Shown: one piece after another, positions 46,522 through 55,705 of the stretch
Layout of the letters: every line of letters starts with the position of its first letter
How positions within the stretch are numbered: position 1 is the stretch's first letter
Assembly: GCF_011752815.1 (NCBI RefSeq)
Contig: NZ_VWWV01000001.1
Span: 1,488,001 to 1,552,000, forward strand
Reading direction: 5' to 3'
From: Enterobacter sp. Cy-643
GTDB taxonomy: Bacteria > Pseudomonadota > Gammaproteobacteria > Enterobacterales > Enterobacteriaceae
Length of the DNA: 64,000 nt
Translations under genes and position numbers: made by a program
The notes under the pieces: generated by a model
What the model was told of the DNA's origin: nothing
Seen by the model: only the letters and a program-made list of their open reading frames with translations
Database searches by the model: none

Positions 46522-47415
46522 TTAGCGGTATTTCATCTTCTGCAAATCTTCGATCAGCCCAGGCCCGGTTGGCCGCCAGCCGGTTCTCTGCTGCGTGATT
46601 GCGCTTGAGGCCGACATATCGTGTACGGCAAAACGCCCCAGCCAGCCAAAATGGTCGCTGGCTTTGTCAGCCCCGATACTGCGAACCGGCACGCCAAGCC
46701 CCAGGCCAATCATTTCGGCGATCGTTTTCGTGGCGATCCCTTCTTCCGCCACGGCATTGTAGCGCTCCCCCGCCACGCCTCTCTCTACCGCCTGGACATA
46801 CAGCCGAGCGGCATCACTCAGGTGCACCGCCGACCAGCGGTTTTTGCCTTCGTCAACATATGCCGCCACGCCTTTGTCGCGAGCCAGCTCAATAAGCGGC
46901 GTAATTAGCCCCTGCCTGAAGGTGTCATGCACCTGCGGCAGGCGTACAAAAGAGGCGTTAACGCCCCGCTCAAGCAGGCTGACCCCGGCAACTTCCGTGG
47001 CCTTACGCGGATTGGGCGTCTGGAGGTTATACCCCTCTTCCGTCGCCGGTTTACCCGGTTCAGTCGCGCCCATAGCGACAAAAGAGGTGATCACCATCGG
47101 GCGGGCCGATCCCACCAGCGCGTCCCCCATAGCGGCAATCACTTTCCCGTCCGCTTCGCAGTTGGCGACAAAGTTAGAAAAATCATGATTAAACGCGGTG
47201 TGAACCACTGCATCCGCAAGATCTGCCCCGTGCTGCAAACTGGCGAGGTCATCCAGATCGCCATAATGTGCTTTTGCGCCCCAGGATGATAAAGCCTCGG
47301 CCCCACGCTGAGAACGCGTTAGCCCCAGAACCTGATGCCCGGCGGCAAGCAGCTGTTGAACGATGGCCGAGCCAAGAAAACCGGTCGCACCGGTGACAAA
47401 AATACGCATAGTCAT
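46522..47415 (-). CDS. NAD-dependent epimerase/dehydratase family protein
   Basis: A 297-residue extended SDR. The cofactor motif TGATGFLGSAI (about residues 8-18) and the VVHTAFNHDF segment are typical of the atypical SDR group that acts on small aldehydes or ketones. Its substrate is unknown. It is divergent from an AraC-type regulator with about 118 bases between; the shared region contains nested inverted words (GACGA...TCGTC, 47482-47505, enclosing GAACA-A-TGTTC) that look like an operator. Confidence 0.83.
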   Translation of the reverse strand: MTMRIFVTGATGFLGSAIVQQLLAAGHQVLGLTRSQRGAEALSSWGAKAHYGDLDDLASLQHGADLADAVVHTAFNHDFSNFVANCEADGKVIAAMGDALVGSARPMVITSFVAMGATEPGKPATEEGYNLQTPNPRKATEVAGVSLLERGVNASFVRLPQVHDTFRQGLITPLIELARDKGVAAYVDEGKNRWSAVHLSDAARLYVQAVERGVAGERYNAVAEEGIATKTIAEMIGLGLGVPVRSIGADKASDHFGWLGRFAVHDMSASSAITQQRTGWRPTGPGLIEDLQKMKYR

Positions 47416-47481
47416 TATCCCAAACCGTCACTGAGGACTGAGTTGCCGTCCGACGGGATTTACTGTAAACAGAGAAAGCAA

Positions 47482-47505
47482 GACGAACAATGTTCAAAAG
47501 TCGTC
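47482..47505. promoter_or_regulatory. Nested palindrome, candidate AraC-type operator
   Basis: GACGA (47482-47486) pairs with TCGTC (47501-47505), and inside it GAACA-A-TGTTC (47485-47495) is a second perfect inverted repeat. It lies 29 bases upstream of the AraC-type gene, in the shared promoter region. Confidence 0.4.
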
Positions 47506-47533
47506 ATTTTTAGTCTCATCGTCCGGAGTTGCT

Positions 47534-48430
47534 ATGGATCCGCTGTCTGAACTGCTTTCGCTGTTGAAACCCCAAAGCTATGCCTCCGGCGGCGTGGCGC
47601 TGCATCAGGAGATGTCCATCCAGTGGCCTGAGCATGCCGGCATCAAGTGTTATGCCGTGGTGTCAGGCCGCTGCTGGCTCTCCGTGGACGGTATAAGCGA
47701 GCCGCTGCTGCTGCAGGCCGGCGACTGTTATCTTCTGCCGCCGGGGCCGCCTTTTTGCCTGGCGACCGGGCTTGATACCGCACCTGTAGATTTCTACACG
47801 CTGCGCCAGGCAGGGAAGCTGGGGCCTGACGTCGTCCCCGGCCAGCAGGAAAGCTGTTTCCTGGTCGGGGGCCATTTTGTGCTGAGCGGGGAAGCGGCCG
47901 ATCTGCTGCTGAGTTCTTTGCCGTTGGTCGTTTGCATTCAGCAGCCTGAAAGTAAGGCCGCCATGCGCTGGGCGCTGGATCAAATGACCGATGAAATCCG
48001 CCAGCCTCGCCCCGGCAGCGCGCTTATCGTCCAGCAGCTCGCCTGGATGATGCTGATTCAGGCTCTGAGGCTGCACTTAGCCCAGCAACCCGCCGTCGGC
48101 TGGCTGTATGCGCTGGCGGATAAACAGCTCAGTCTGGCCCTGACCTGCATGCATAAAGAGCCCGCTTTCAACTGGACGCTGGAAAAACTGGCGGAGCGCG
48201 TGGGGATGTCGCGGTCGGCGTTTGCCGCCCGGTTTAAAGCGGTGACGGGCGCATCCGCTATCGATTACCTGACGCGCTGGCGGATGATGCTGGCTTCCGA
48301 CAGGTTGCGCCAGTCGGGTGATTCTCTGGCGCGTATTGCTGTGGAATTGGGGTATGAATCGGAAAGCGCGTTCGGAAAGGCTTTCAAGCGGGTGATGGGC
48401 TGCTCACCCAGGCAGTATGCAAAAGGCTAA
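47534..48430 (+). CDS. AraC-family regulator with cupin domain
   Basis: A 298-residue regulator. The N-terminal half is a cupin-like sensor (AraC_binding_2 type; LSVDGISEPLLLQAGDCYLLPPG). The C-terminal 100 residues carry two helix-turn-helix motifs (NWTLEKLAERVGMSRSAFAARF and LARIAVELGYESESAFGKAF). Regulators of this form often control a divergent SDR or oxidoreductase gene, here the one at 46522. The effector is unknown. Confidence 0.85.
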   Translation: MDPLSELLSLLKPQSYASGGVALHQEMSIQWPEHAGIKCYAVVSGRCWLSVDGISEPLLLQAGDCYLLPPGPPFCLATGLDTAPVDFYTLRQAGKLGPDVVPGQQESCFLVGGHFVLSGEAADLLLSSLPLVVCIQQPESKAAMRWALDQMTDEIRQPRPGSALIVQQLAWMMLIQALRLHLAQQPAVGWLYALADKQLSLALTCMHKEPAFNWTLEKLAERVGMSRSAFAARFKAVTGASAIDYLTRWRMMLASDRLRQSGDSLARIAVELGYESESAFGKAFKRVMGCSPRQYAKG

Positions 48431-48440
48431 CGGCAGGCAG

Positions 48441-48977
48441 TCAGGGCTGCTCGCGTTTGCCGGGCATCATCCGCAGCAGCGTATTGTCTTTCCAGACGTA
48501 GTGATGAAATAAGGCGCCGAAGGCGTGGAGGCCAATCACGAAATAGCCGGTGTTGGCGAGCAGCTCATGCCAGGATTTGATGCTGAATTCCAGATCTTCA
48601 TCCGGTACCGCCGCCACCGGCATTTGTAACCCAAAGGCCACCCAGTCACTGCCGCGGTAGTACATTGCCAGGAAGCCCAGCACCGGCAGCGCAATAAACA
48701 TCAGATAGACAATCGTGTGAACCAGATGAGAGATACCGGTCACCGCCGGATGCGGCTTTGGCACGATGGCCGGCGCGCGGTATTTAATGCGCACCAGCAG
48801 GCGGGCCACCATCAGCACCAGCACGGAAATGCCGCAGGTGAAATGGATAGAGTTAATGAGCGGTCGGTAGCTACGCGGGGCAAAACCACGCAGTTCCATA
48901 GCGCAATAAGCCCCCACCACCAGCAGAAAAACCAGCCAGTGGATCGAAATCTGTACCGAGGTATATTTAGTCCGCAT
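48441..48977 (-). CDS. cybB: Cytochrome b561
   Basis: A 178-residue di-heme inner-membrane protein matching E. coli CybB: QISIHWLVFLLVVGAYCAM in helix 1, conserved His in helices 1, 2 and 4 (including HAFGALFHHYVWKDNTLL at the end). It transfers electrons from quinol; in E. coli CybB is a superoxide:ubiquinone oxidoreductase. The ATG at 48977 is used because it aligns with the E. coli start. The next gene on the same strand (ydcF) is its upstream neighbour, as in E. coli, but a MITE-like repeat lies between. Confidence 0.92.
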   Translation of the reverse strand: MRTKYTSVQISIHWLVFLLVVGAYCAMELRGFAPRSYRPLINSIHFTCGISVLVLMVARLLVRIKYRAPAIVPKPHPAVTGISHLVHTIVYLMFIALPVLGFLAMYYRGSDWVAFGLQMPVAAVPDEDLEFSIKSWHELLANTGYFVIGLHAFGALFHHYVWKDNTLLRMMPGKREQP

Positions 48978-49046
48978 GAGAGACCCTGCCCTGAAATAAC
49001 GTTGAATGCCAGGATAACGAAGAAACATTAAAAGAGTATAAAATTG

Positions 49047-49170
49047 CTGACAATGAGGAAAAAAACGCGTTTTTTCCCTCTTGGTGGTTATCAGCCGAAA
49101 ATCAATGAATTGATTTTCCTGTTTTTAACGAGCCTTCCGGTATTTCTTCTACTACCAGATAATTTGTCAG
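49047..49170. repeat. Dispersed MITE-like repeat, copy B
   Basis: 124 bases, the reverse complement of which matches 6566-6695 throughout with a few single-base gaps. The ends form an inverted repeat: CTGACAA at the left and TTGTCAG at the right. No coding frame. It sits between cybB and ydcF. A hairpin inside (GGAAAAAAACGCGTTTTTTCC) is common to both copies. Confidence 0.72.
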
Positions 49171-49262
49171 AAAGATGATGAACATCAACATATTATGGCC
49201 GTTAATTTGTTTCAGCCTGTAATTTTTTAGCCTTAACGTTACTCAGAGCAAAGCCAGCGGGA

Positions 49263-50057
49263 TTACAGCCCCCGCTCGCGAATCAACGCGCTTAGCGCCA
49301 TATCCTGCTGGAGTGCGTGCCAGGCGGCCATCACCTGCGGCGGGATATCGACATGAACGATAAAGTCCCGCCCCTGCGGACCATAGCCGGTTGCGTCATC
49401 ACGTAAGCGAGGGATTTCACCCAGCGCCAGCGAAACGTAGCGCTCAATCGGCCATAAACCTTCAGCTTCTCCGGCAAAAACAGTGCCCTGCTCTCCCTCG
49501 ACTAATTCAGGAATCACGCCAGGCCAGCTTAGCCATTCCGGCGCCTGCGCGTTGCCCTGCCAGACGCGAGCAAAAGTCGCCACGGTCCGGCGCTGCATGG
49601 TTGGATCCTGGACTATCAGCACGCGCCCGGGACTGAGGCCAAGTTCGGCGATTTTGTCCACGCTAAAGCGAGCATTTTCCCCGCAGTTGGTGGATTTCTC
49701 TTCGGTGATGATCTTCTCATTCGGGACTTTCCAGAACTGGTGGGCAATGTCCTGGATGATCGCCGCTTCGGCACGGCCCGTGGTAGGAATCGTGTTGTAG
49801 CGCGGGTGGCGGGCGATTTCCGCGTAGAGGTAGGTCGTGGAATGCCCTATACCGCCGGTGATGAGCAGCGGTTTTTCACTGTTGGCGGCAAACTCACACG
49901 CGGCCTCGAGGGTTGGGATCACGGCGTTACCGGCCAGGATAATCAGATCGGCATCCTGTGCCTGCGGTGTGCCTGTAAAATCGCTCTGCGCCAGCCACTG
50001 GCCGAGCGTATTCACGGCCTGAATTGTCGGCTGACTCAAGGTTGGGGATGTCATCAT
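49263..50057 (-). CDS. ydcF: YdcF family protein
   Basis: A 264-residue protein of the ElyC/SanA/YdcF (DUF218) family that matches E. coli YdcF in the core (LILAGNAVIPTLEAAC, GGIGHSTTYLY, TTGRAEAAIIQDIAHQFW, STNCGENARFS, VQDPTMQRRT). E. coli YdcF binds S-adenosylmethionine in a Rossmann-like fold; its role is unknown. Members often act near the cell envelope, but this one has no signal peptide. Two ATG codons begin the frame. Confidence 0.92.
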   Translation of the reverse strand: MMTSPTLSQPTIQAVNTLGQWLAQSDFTGTPQAQDADLIILAGNAVIPTLEAACEFAANSEKPLLITGGIGHSTTYLYAEIARHPRYNTIPTTGRAEAAIIQDIAHQFWKVPNEKIITEEKSTNCGENARFSVDKIAELGLSPGRVLIVQDPTMQRRTVATFARVWQGNAQAPEWLSWPGVIPELVEGEQGTVFAGEAEGLWPIERYVSLALGEIPRLRDDATGYGPQGRDFIVHVDIPPQVMAAWHALQQDMALSALIRERGL

Positions 50058-50143
50058 GAGCGGGATCCTCCCGGTTAAAAACCAGCGTGTAGCCTAACCC
50101 GGTCGAGGTTACACGCCAATCAGATGCGGCTGAAAGCGCTGTT

Positions 50144-50989
50144 TCAGCCAGGGAACGATTTTCGCAGCAGCAGGCGGTAATCGTCCGGGTCGCCCTTCGG
50201 CGCAATCTCAATAAGCTGATAGCCGTTTTTAAGCAGCATCATTAGCATGCCGCGAAATTTGTTGCGGGTTTTCACGGTCAGCGTGCGGTAACCCTGCTCG
50301 ATTGCCCACTTTTCCTGCTCGACCAGCAGGGCCTGAGCGACGCCGTCCCGCCTGAACTCAGGCAAAACGCCACCCAGCCAGCTGTAAAATTCCGTCTCGC
50401 CGAGCGCATAGCCGAGCTTAAACCCGGCGGGAACGCCGTTGACACGGGCAATGAGCTGGCTGGTTTGGTTCCCCGCCAGGCGAGCCTGAAGATCCGCCGC
50501 GCTTCTGCAATCTTCAAATTCCGGCAGACGGTGGTAAAGCGCGAGGATTTCCTCCAGAGAGGCCTGCCGCACGGCAATCCCCGCCTCCTGGAATGTCATC
50601 CCAGAGTAGGGTTTTACCCTGCAGGCCGCCAGGCGACTGGCTAAATCCCCGACGTGCAGCTCAAGCTGGTGGTTATCCGGGTCAAGGAAGTAGAAGGAAT
50701 GCCCTTCGCTGCGATTGTCTTTCCATACGCGGACGCCCTGCTGTTCCAGCGCCTTAACCGTTCGGGGAAAGGCCTCTGCGCTCACGCTGAACGCGTAGTG
50801 GGTGTAATGCACTGGCCGCTCACCGGCCTTTGCATCCAGAGAAAGGCAAAGCCATAAATCACCGCAGGAAAGATAGGCCCCGGCCTCCCAGCGCGCATGG
50901 AGCCTGATACCCGGCAGGCTTTGGTAAAACGCCAGGCTCCGCGCCAGATCGCGCACCGCAAGCGTCAGGTGATTCAGGCCGGTTAACAT
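50144..50989 (-). CDS. FosA-like glutathione transferase fused to a GNAT acetyltransferase
   Basis: A 281-residue two-domain protein. Residues 1-135 match FosA fosfomycin-modifying enzymes, with all active-site positions at their Pseudomonas FosA numbers: metal ligands His7, His64 and Glu110; Thr9; the potassium-loop and substrate residues Lys90, Ser94, Ser98, Tyr100 and Arg119. Residues about 138-280 form a GNAT domain with the acetyl-CoA loop [11 protein letters not shown]. FosA enzymes are normally about 135-140 residues and stand alone. The junction is in frame, without a stop. AAGGAATAACC precedes the ATG, which lies 2 bases after the VF530-type gene. Fosfomycin activity is likely by active site but untested. 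Confidence 0.85.
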   Translation of the reverse strand: MLTGLNHLTLAVRDLARSLAFYQSLPGIRLHARWEAGAYLSCGDLWLCLSLDAKAGERPVHYTHYAFSVSAEAFPRTVKALEQQGVRVWKDNRSEGHSFYFLDPDNHQLELHVGDLASRLAACRVKPYSGMTFQEAGIAVRQASLEEILALYHRLPEFEDCRSAADLQARLAGNQTSQLIARVNGVPAGFKLGYALGETEFYSWLGGVLPEFRRDGVAQALLVEQEKWAIEQGYRTLTVKTRNKFRGMLMMLLKNGYQLIEIAPKGDPDDYRLLLRKSFPG

Positions 50990-50991
50990 GG

Positions 50992-51270
50992 TTATTCCTT
51001 ATTTTTTGCCTGCCAGTTAGCCCAGGGGCTGTCCGCCGGTGCGTCGTGTCTGGCCTCAGGCTCGTCGAGAGAGGCGATATACATCTCTTCCACTTCTTTA
51101 CGCGCCCAGGGCGTGCGGCGCAGGAACTTCAGGCTGGACTTAACGGTGGGATCGCTTTTAAAGCAGTTGATATTTACCTGCCGCGCCATTTCGGCCCAGC
51201 CGTAACGTTCGACCAGGGCGTTAAGCAACGCTTCAAGCGTCACGCCGTGCAGCGGATCTTTTGAACTCAT
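50992..51270 (-). CDS. VF530 family DNA-binding protein
   Basis: A 92-residue protein of the DUF2132/VF530 family ([18 protein letters not shown], then [25 protein letters not shown], which is the signature). Structures of this family are small helical folds with a possible nucleic-acid-binding face; the function is unknown. It is the first gene of a two-gene unit with the FosA-GNAT gene, with only a 2-base gap. Confidence 0.88.
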   Translation of the reverse strand: MSSKDPLHGVTLEALLNALVERYGWAEMARQVNINCFKSDPTVKSSLKFLRRTPWARKEVEEMYIASLDEPEARHDAPADSPWANWQAKNKE

Positions 51271-51397
51271 GTTTTTTCCGGCTATATCGTCAATTTGCGC
51301 ACACCTTACTGATTCTAAAGGTAGGGCGCAACTGGGTGCGGAGGCGAAACGAAAAGAAGTGAGAGGCGGCCCATTGCTGAGCCGCGGGAGAGATCGG

Positions 51398-53092
51398 TCA
51401 GAATGTTTCCCAGTTGTCGGCAGAGGCCGTTGCAGGCCGAACCGTGGAGGACGCAGGAGAAGTAACGACGGCCTGTTTTTGCGGCGCAGCGGCGAAACTT
51501 GTCGTCAGCCGGAAGGTACCGACCGCCTCCGTCAGGCGAGCGGCCTGCTCTTCCAGAGAAACGGCGGCGGCTGACGCCTCCTCCACCAGCGAGGCATTTT
51601 GCTGCGTGACGTTATCCATTTCGTGTATCGCCTGCCCGACCTGCTGAATGCCACGGCTCTGCTCATCCGAAGCGGCAGCAATTTCCAGCATAATATCGGT
51701 CACGCGGCGGACGGCCTCCACAATCCCGGTCACCGTGGTACCGGCCTGCGCCACCTGGCGGGAGCCGCTGTCGATCAGCGACACGGATTCGCCGATAAGC
51801 CCCTCAATCTCTTTTGCCGCCTGAGCGCTGCGCTGTGCCAGCGTTCGCACTTCGCTTGCCACCACGGCGAAACCACGCCCCTGTTCCCCCGCCCTTGCCG
51901 CTTCCACGGCGGCATTCAGCGCCAGAATATTGGTCTGGAAAGCGATACTATTGATCACCGAGGTGATCTCAGAGATTTTCTTCGAGCTGGCCGAGATATT
52001 GTCCATGGTGCTGACCACGCCCGAAACAATACTGCCGCCGTCGGTAGCCTTCTGCGAGGCATCTTCCGCCAGCTTCGTCGCGTGATGCGCGTTGTCGGCG
52101 TTCTGTTTCACCGTGGCGGTCAGCTGCTCCATGCTGGCGGCGGTTTGTTCGATTGCCGCCGCCTGCTGCTCGGTGCGGGAAGAGAGATCGGTATTCCCGG
52201 CAGAAATTTCACTCGAACCCTGATAGATAGCCTCGGCCCCTTCGCGCACCGTGCTGACGGTGCTGACCAGCTGCTGCTGCATATGCTGCAGGTGCTGGCT
52301 GAGTTTGCCAATTTCGCTGTTGCCGGTCGCCTCCGCCGGCAGCGTCAAATCACCGTCAGAGATGTGTTCAATGCGTTTCGCGGCGCGCTGCAGCGGGCCA
52401 ATCACCACGCGGCGCAGCATGATAAAGGTGAACACCGTCATAAACAGCGCTATCGCAAAGGCTCCGGCCATCATCGCCACGCTGGTTCGGGTGCGGCTGT
52501 CGGCCAGCTCTCTCAGGGCGTTTGCCCGGTCGGTACGAATATTGACGGCCTGCTGCAGTTTGGCATCGTAATCGGCGTCCAGCTTGCGCACCACGTCGCT
52601 TTCATGGGTGATGATCGCCTCAAACATACCGTTCTTTGCAAACTTCAGCATTGGCTTCATCCCTTTGTCGAGATAAGCCGCAAAATCATCCTGCAATCCT
52701 TTGTCCAGCGCCTGGTCAGCCGGCGTTTTCACTTTTCGCGCCATATAGGTGCTGAAGCCAGCCTGCGCCTGCTTGATCAGCCCTTCGGCGTTGGCCACGT
52801 TCTGCTTAACCTGATCCATATCCGCCACGCGGCTTGCGGCCCCGGCGTTGATCAGGTTGATACGCGCCGTACGCAGATGGTTGGCGCTGTCCGCCAGCCC
52901 CATTCGCACCTGGATTTCTTCGGTGACGTCCTGAAGCGCGCGGTCGCCCTGGATAAGAAAAAAGCTGGCGAAACCGATGCAAAGCGCAAACAGCAGCAGA
53001 ATGCCGCCGAGGATAGAGGAAAACAGCGGCACCAGCCGGATGTGATGCCAGAAGCGCACGCCGTTTTGTGGGGTCAGAGTTTTTATCGACAT
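51398..53092 (-). CDS. Methyl-accepting chemotaxis protein with NWETF tether
   Basis: A 564-residue chemoreceptor of the Tar/Tsr type. TM1 (about 25-45) and TM2 (about 195-220) enclose a four-helix periplasmic sensor; a HAMP domain and the conserved signalling hairpin follow. It ends NWETF, the CheR/CheB docking pentapeptide, so it can adapt on its own. The ligand is unknown. The start at 53092 (MSIKTL) is preferred: an in-frame TTG at 53128 would precede the predicted transcript start. It is preceded by a FliA-like promoter. Confidence 0.9.
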   Translation of the reverse strand: MSIKTLTPQNGVRFWHHIRLVPLFSSILGGILLLFALCIGFASFFLIQGDRALQDVTEEIQVRMGLADSANHLRTARINLINAGAASRVADMDQVKQNVANAEGLIKQAQAGFSTYMARKVKTPADQALDKGLQDDFAAYLDKGMKPMLKFAKNGMFEAIITHESDVVRKLDADYDAKLQQAVNIRTDRANALRELADSRTRTSVAMMAGAFAIALFMTVFTFIMLRRVVIGPLQRAAKRIEHISDGDLTLPAEATGNSEIGKLSQHLQHMQQQLVSTVSTVREGAEAIYQGSSEISAGNTDLSSRTEQQAAAIEQTAASMEQLTATVKQNADNAHHATKLAEDASQKATDGGSIVSGVVSTMDNISASSKKISEITSVINSIAFQTNILALNAAVEAARAGEQGRGFAVVASEVRTLAQRSAQAAKEIEGLIGESVSLIDSGSRQVAQAGTTVTGIVEAVRRVTDIMLEIAAASDEQSRGIQQVGQAIHEMDNVTQQNASLVEEASAAAVSLEEQAARLTEAVGTFRLTTSFAAAPQKQAVVTSPASSTVRPATASADNWETF

Positions 53093-53131
53093 GTCCGTGA
53101 CTCTCTTTGTATGGGGAATTCCCTTCAACGG

Positions 53132-53159
53132 TCATCGGCCCCGGCGCGGAAAAACATTA
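53132..53159 (-). promoter_or_regulatory. FliA-like promoter of the second chemoreceptor
   Basis: On the minus strand TAAT, 16 bases, GCCGATGA. Seven of eight -10 positions match the sigma-28 consensus; the -35 and the spacer are each off by one. Weaker than the site at 9060, but in the right place. Confidence 0.55.
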
Positions 53160-53256
53160 CGCGCTACGTCACAGATTTGCGTTAATGCAGCTCAAAGAAG
53201 TCCCGGAGAGTTAAGTGGATCACAGGTTTGTGCCAGCCGCTATTCTGCCCGCGCTT

Positions 53257-54906
53257 TCAGCGGTGAAGATTTTTAATATCTACCGGCTGACCAAACAGGA
53301 AACCCTGAATTTCGGTGCATCCCTCTTCTTCCAGAATACGAAGCTGCTCGTTGGTTTCTACACCTTCGGCAATCAGCGGCGTATTGATGGAATTGCCGAG
53401 CGAAATTATCGCGCGTACGAAAGAGCGCGCCTGGAAGTTACTTTCCACGTTCGTCAGGAAGCTACGATCCAGCTTGATGACGTCAAAATGGAATTCCCGC
53501 AGGGTGCTCAAAGACGAATATCCGGTACCAAAGTCGTCCAGCGCAATGCTGATCCCCATTTTCTGGAACTGATGCAGGATATTAAACGTCAGCTTTTTAT
53601 TAATGATGAACGCCGTCTCCGTCACCTCAAACTCAAGCAGCGTTATGGGCCACGCGGTTCGCATTAAAATGTCGCGGACATTGTCGATAAAGCTGAGATT
53701 ACGCAGCTGGACTGGAGAAATATTGATCGAGATTTTTTTGTCCAGCTTATTGGCCAGCGACTCGTTGCATACCGTTTCAATCACCCAATAGCCCAGCGGA
53801 ACAATGGCCCCGCTTTCCTCGGCGATGGGGATAAATTCATCCGGCGGGATAAGACCTTGTTCCGGGTGGTTCCAGCGAAGCAGGGCTTCATAGCCGGTAA
53901 TGGACTTGTCCTTCAGCGAGCGTTTTTCCTGGTAGTGAATGAAGAACTGCCCTTCTTTAATGCCACGACGAATATCCGCGGCCATCAGGTTCCGCAGCCG
54001 CGTTTTTTCGTCCATGTCTTTTTCATACCAGCAGATCTTGTTATCCAGATTAGCTTTGGCGCGGTACATCGCCAGATCTGAATTGCTGATAAGCGTATTG
54101 ATATCCGTAGCGTCATCAGGATAAACCGCCACGCCGATACTGGCGCTGACGGTAATTTCGCTGTGGGCAAAAATCTGTTTGCCGACAAAACAACAGTGCA
54201 AACGCTCGGTGAAATTCCGCAGCTCGTCATCGTGATTATAAGGTTTGGCTGCAACAAATTCGTCGCCACCGAAACGAGCAACAATCTCATCTTTTTCCAT
54301 CGCTTTAAGCACCGAGGATGAAACTCGCTGCAAAAGCTGGTCGCCGACTAAATGCCCTTCGGTATCGTTGATCTCTTTGAATTTATCAAGATCAACGGTG
54401 CAAATAGCAATGTGGTTATAGTCAGACTCAGTGAACAGTTTCTCCACAAAGCTGAAGAATTCGACGCGGTTAGGAAGCCCGGTCAGCGCATCATAGCGGG
54501 CAAGCCACGAGATTTTGTCGATCACCACCTTCTGCTCGCTAATATCCCGGGTAATTTTGGCATAGCCCAGCAACGTGTGATGCTCATCGTAGATGGCATC
54601 AATGACCACATGTGCCCAAAAACGGCTGCCGTCCTTCCGGTATCGCCAGCCTTCCCCCTCAAACTTTCCGTTTTTTAGCGCGATATTTAGATTACGCTCG
54701 GGCAGCCCGCTTTTTTGCTCCGCCTCACTGTAGAAAACGCCAAAAAACTGCCCCACAATTTCCTCGCGCAGATATCCCTTCGCTCGCAGCGCCCCCTCGT
54801 TCCAGGTGGCTACGGTGCCATCAATGTTCAGCATGTAGATGGCGTAGTCTTTTACGCTCTCCACAAAGTGACGATAGGCGATATCAGTTAAGCTTTCAGT
54901 ACGCAT
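53257..54906 (-). CDS. PAS-GGDEF-EAL cyclic-di-GMP protein
   Basis: A 549-residue protein without membrane helices. Order: PAS (about 8-125), GGDEF (about 140-300) and EAL (about 310-545). Both catalytic signatures are intact: RFGGDEF, and for EAL the YEALLR, NISP, DDFGTGYSS, IKLDRSF and IAEGVET motifs. It may therefore make or break c-di-GMP, with PAS choosing. The ATG at 54906 has AAGGG 5 bases upstream; an ATG 10 codons earlier has no ribosome site. It lies 164 bases from a chemoreceptor gene and has its own FliA-like promoter, so a link to motility is likely. Confidence 0.9.
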   Translation of the reverse strand: MRTESLTDIAYRHFVESVKDYAIYMLNIDGTVATWNEGALRAKGYLREEIVGQFFGVFYSEAEQKSGLPERNLNIALKNGKFEGEGWRYRKDGSRFWAHVVIDAIYDEHHTLLGYAKITRDISEQKVVIDKISWLARYDALTGLPNRVEFFSFVEKLFTESDYNHIAICTVDLDKFKEINDTEGHLVGDQLLQRVSSSVLKAMEKDEIVARFGGDEFVAAKPYNHDDELRNFTERLHCCFVGKQIFAHSEITVSASIGVAVYPDDATDINTLISNSDLAMYRAKANLDNKICWYEKDMDEKTRLRNLMAADIRRGIKEGQFFIHYQEKRSLKDKSITGYEALLRWNHPEQGLIPPDEFIPIAEESGAIVPLGYWVIETVCNESLANKLDKKISINISPVQLRNLSFIDNVRDILMRTAWPITLLEFEVTETAFIINKKLTFNILHQFQKMGISIALDDFGTGYSSLSTLREFHFDVIKLDRSFLTNVESNFQARSFVRAIISLGNSINTPLIAEGVETNEQLRILEEEGCTEIQGFLFGQPVDIKNLHR

Positions 54907-54960
54907 CTTGCCCTTGGATTGATTGTGGTTTTTCATTAGGAAAAAGAGTAATTTATCGCA

Positions 54961-54988
54961 TTATCGGCGGCGTAGCCATGACGCTTTA
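54961..54988 (-). promoter_or_regulatory. FliA-like promoter of the GGDEF-EAL gene
   Basis: On the minus strand TAAA, 16 bases, then GCCGATAA: both hexamer-like elements match the sigma-28 consensus exactly, with the spacer one base longer than the usual 15. The transcript would start near 54951. Confidence 0.68.
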
Positions 54989-55011
54989 AGCGCGTTATCG
55001 CCGCCACAAGA

Positions 55012-55263
55012 TCATTTCTCTCGTTTTACCCGCTGCAGGTAGCTTTCCAGCTGTTGGGTGACTTCCCGGCTGAGGGCGTACTGATCGTCCCCCACATGAT
55101 AAACATAGTTGCTTAGCCGCCGGAGATCCCGGTATATCGTCCGTTCGCTTACGCCAAACTTACTGGCCAGTTGGTGACGGGACACGCGCTCGCAGCTCAG
55201 CATTTCACAAAAAATACCGGCAATTCTGTTGGCAAGCAGCGTGCTTTTTTCGGGGGGGGTCAT
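55012..55263 (-). CDS. Small HTH_11-type DNA-binding protein
   Basis: An 83-residue protein with a helix-turn-helix of the DeoR/HTH_11 type (RVSRHQLASKFGVSERTIYRDLRRLS, about residues 26-51), a short strand (HVGDDQYAL) and a helical tail. It has no effector domain. Target unknown; candidates are its own promoter and the adjacent genes. GGAGAAACACTC lies upstream of its start. It is separated from the GGDEF-EAL gene by about 105 bases. Confidence 0.75.
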   Translation of the reverse strand: MTPPEKSTLLANRIAGIFCEMLSCERVSRHQLASKFGVSERTIYRDLRRLSNYVYHVGDDQYALSREVTQQLESYLQRVKREK

Positions 55264-55451
55264 GAGTGTTTCTCCTGCAAGTCGGTGTCAGGAATGTTAG
55301 CGCGAACAAATGACAGGTCGTGTCAGCTATTAGCAGAATATATCGCGCGTCTGCTGGGTAATTATTACGCAACATTATGACAAGGCTAGGTTTTTTTGAA
55401 CGAAAATTAACACCCGTGGAGATCGGACAACATATTGACGTCTTTGCAGGG

Positions 55452-55457
55452 TATAAT
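55452..55457 (+). promoter_or_regulatory. Consensus -10 box TATAAT
   Basis: A perfect TATAAT lies 26 bases upstream of the start codon at 55484. No good -35 sits at 17 bases. Confidence 0.4.
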
Positions 55458-55483
55458 CGCGCCTCACCATAAGCAGGCAGACT

Positions 55484-55705
55484 ATGACCGTGAGTAAACA
55501 TCGGGTAACAAGGCCAGATGAAATTGAGATGAAACAACGGGCCTGGCATCAGGCCCGACGGGCCATCCTGAGCGGCAGACCCGATGTCGCGCCGCTGACG
55601 CCACCGTCGACGCTGTACGAAGAGTTGGCCATCGGCTACCACATCCGCCAGCTCACGCGGCTACAAAAATGGTTTACCGACCGGGGGCTTCCCCTCCCCG
55701 AGTAG
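55484..55705 (+). CDS. Hypothetical protein
   Basis: A 73-residue basic protein that I do not recognise. It contains ARRAILSGRP and an apparent helical segment (YHIRQLTRLQKWFTDRG). The upstream AGCAGG and a TATAAT promoter argue it is expressed. Its last 45 bases overlap the end of the convergent GNAT gene. Confidence 0.6.
   Translation: MTVSKHRVTRPDEIEMKQRAWHQARRAILSGRPDVAPLTPPSTLYEELAIGYHIRQLTRLQKWFTDRGLPLPE

Noticed and set aside
51599..53185. A 528-codon open frame antisense to the second chemoreceptor
   Set aside because: It mirrors a high-GC gene with strong codon bias. The opposite strand has complete MCP domains ending NWETF, and the antisense translation is rich in His, Arg and Gln without any fold signature.
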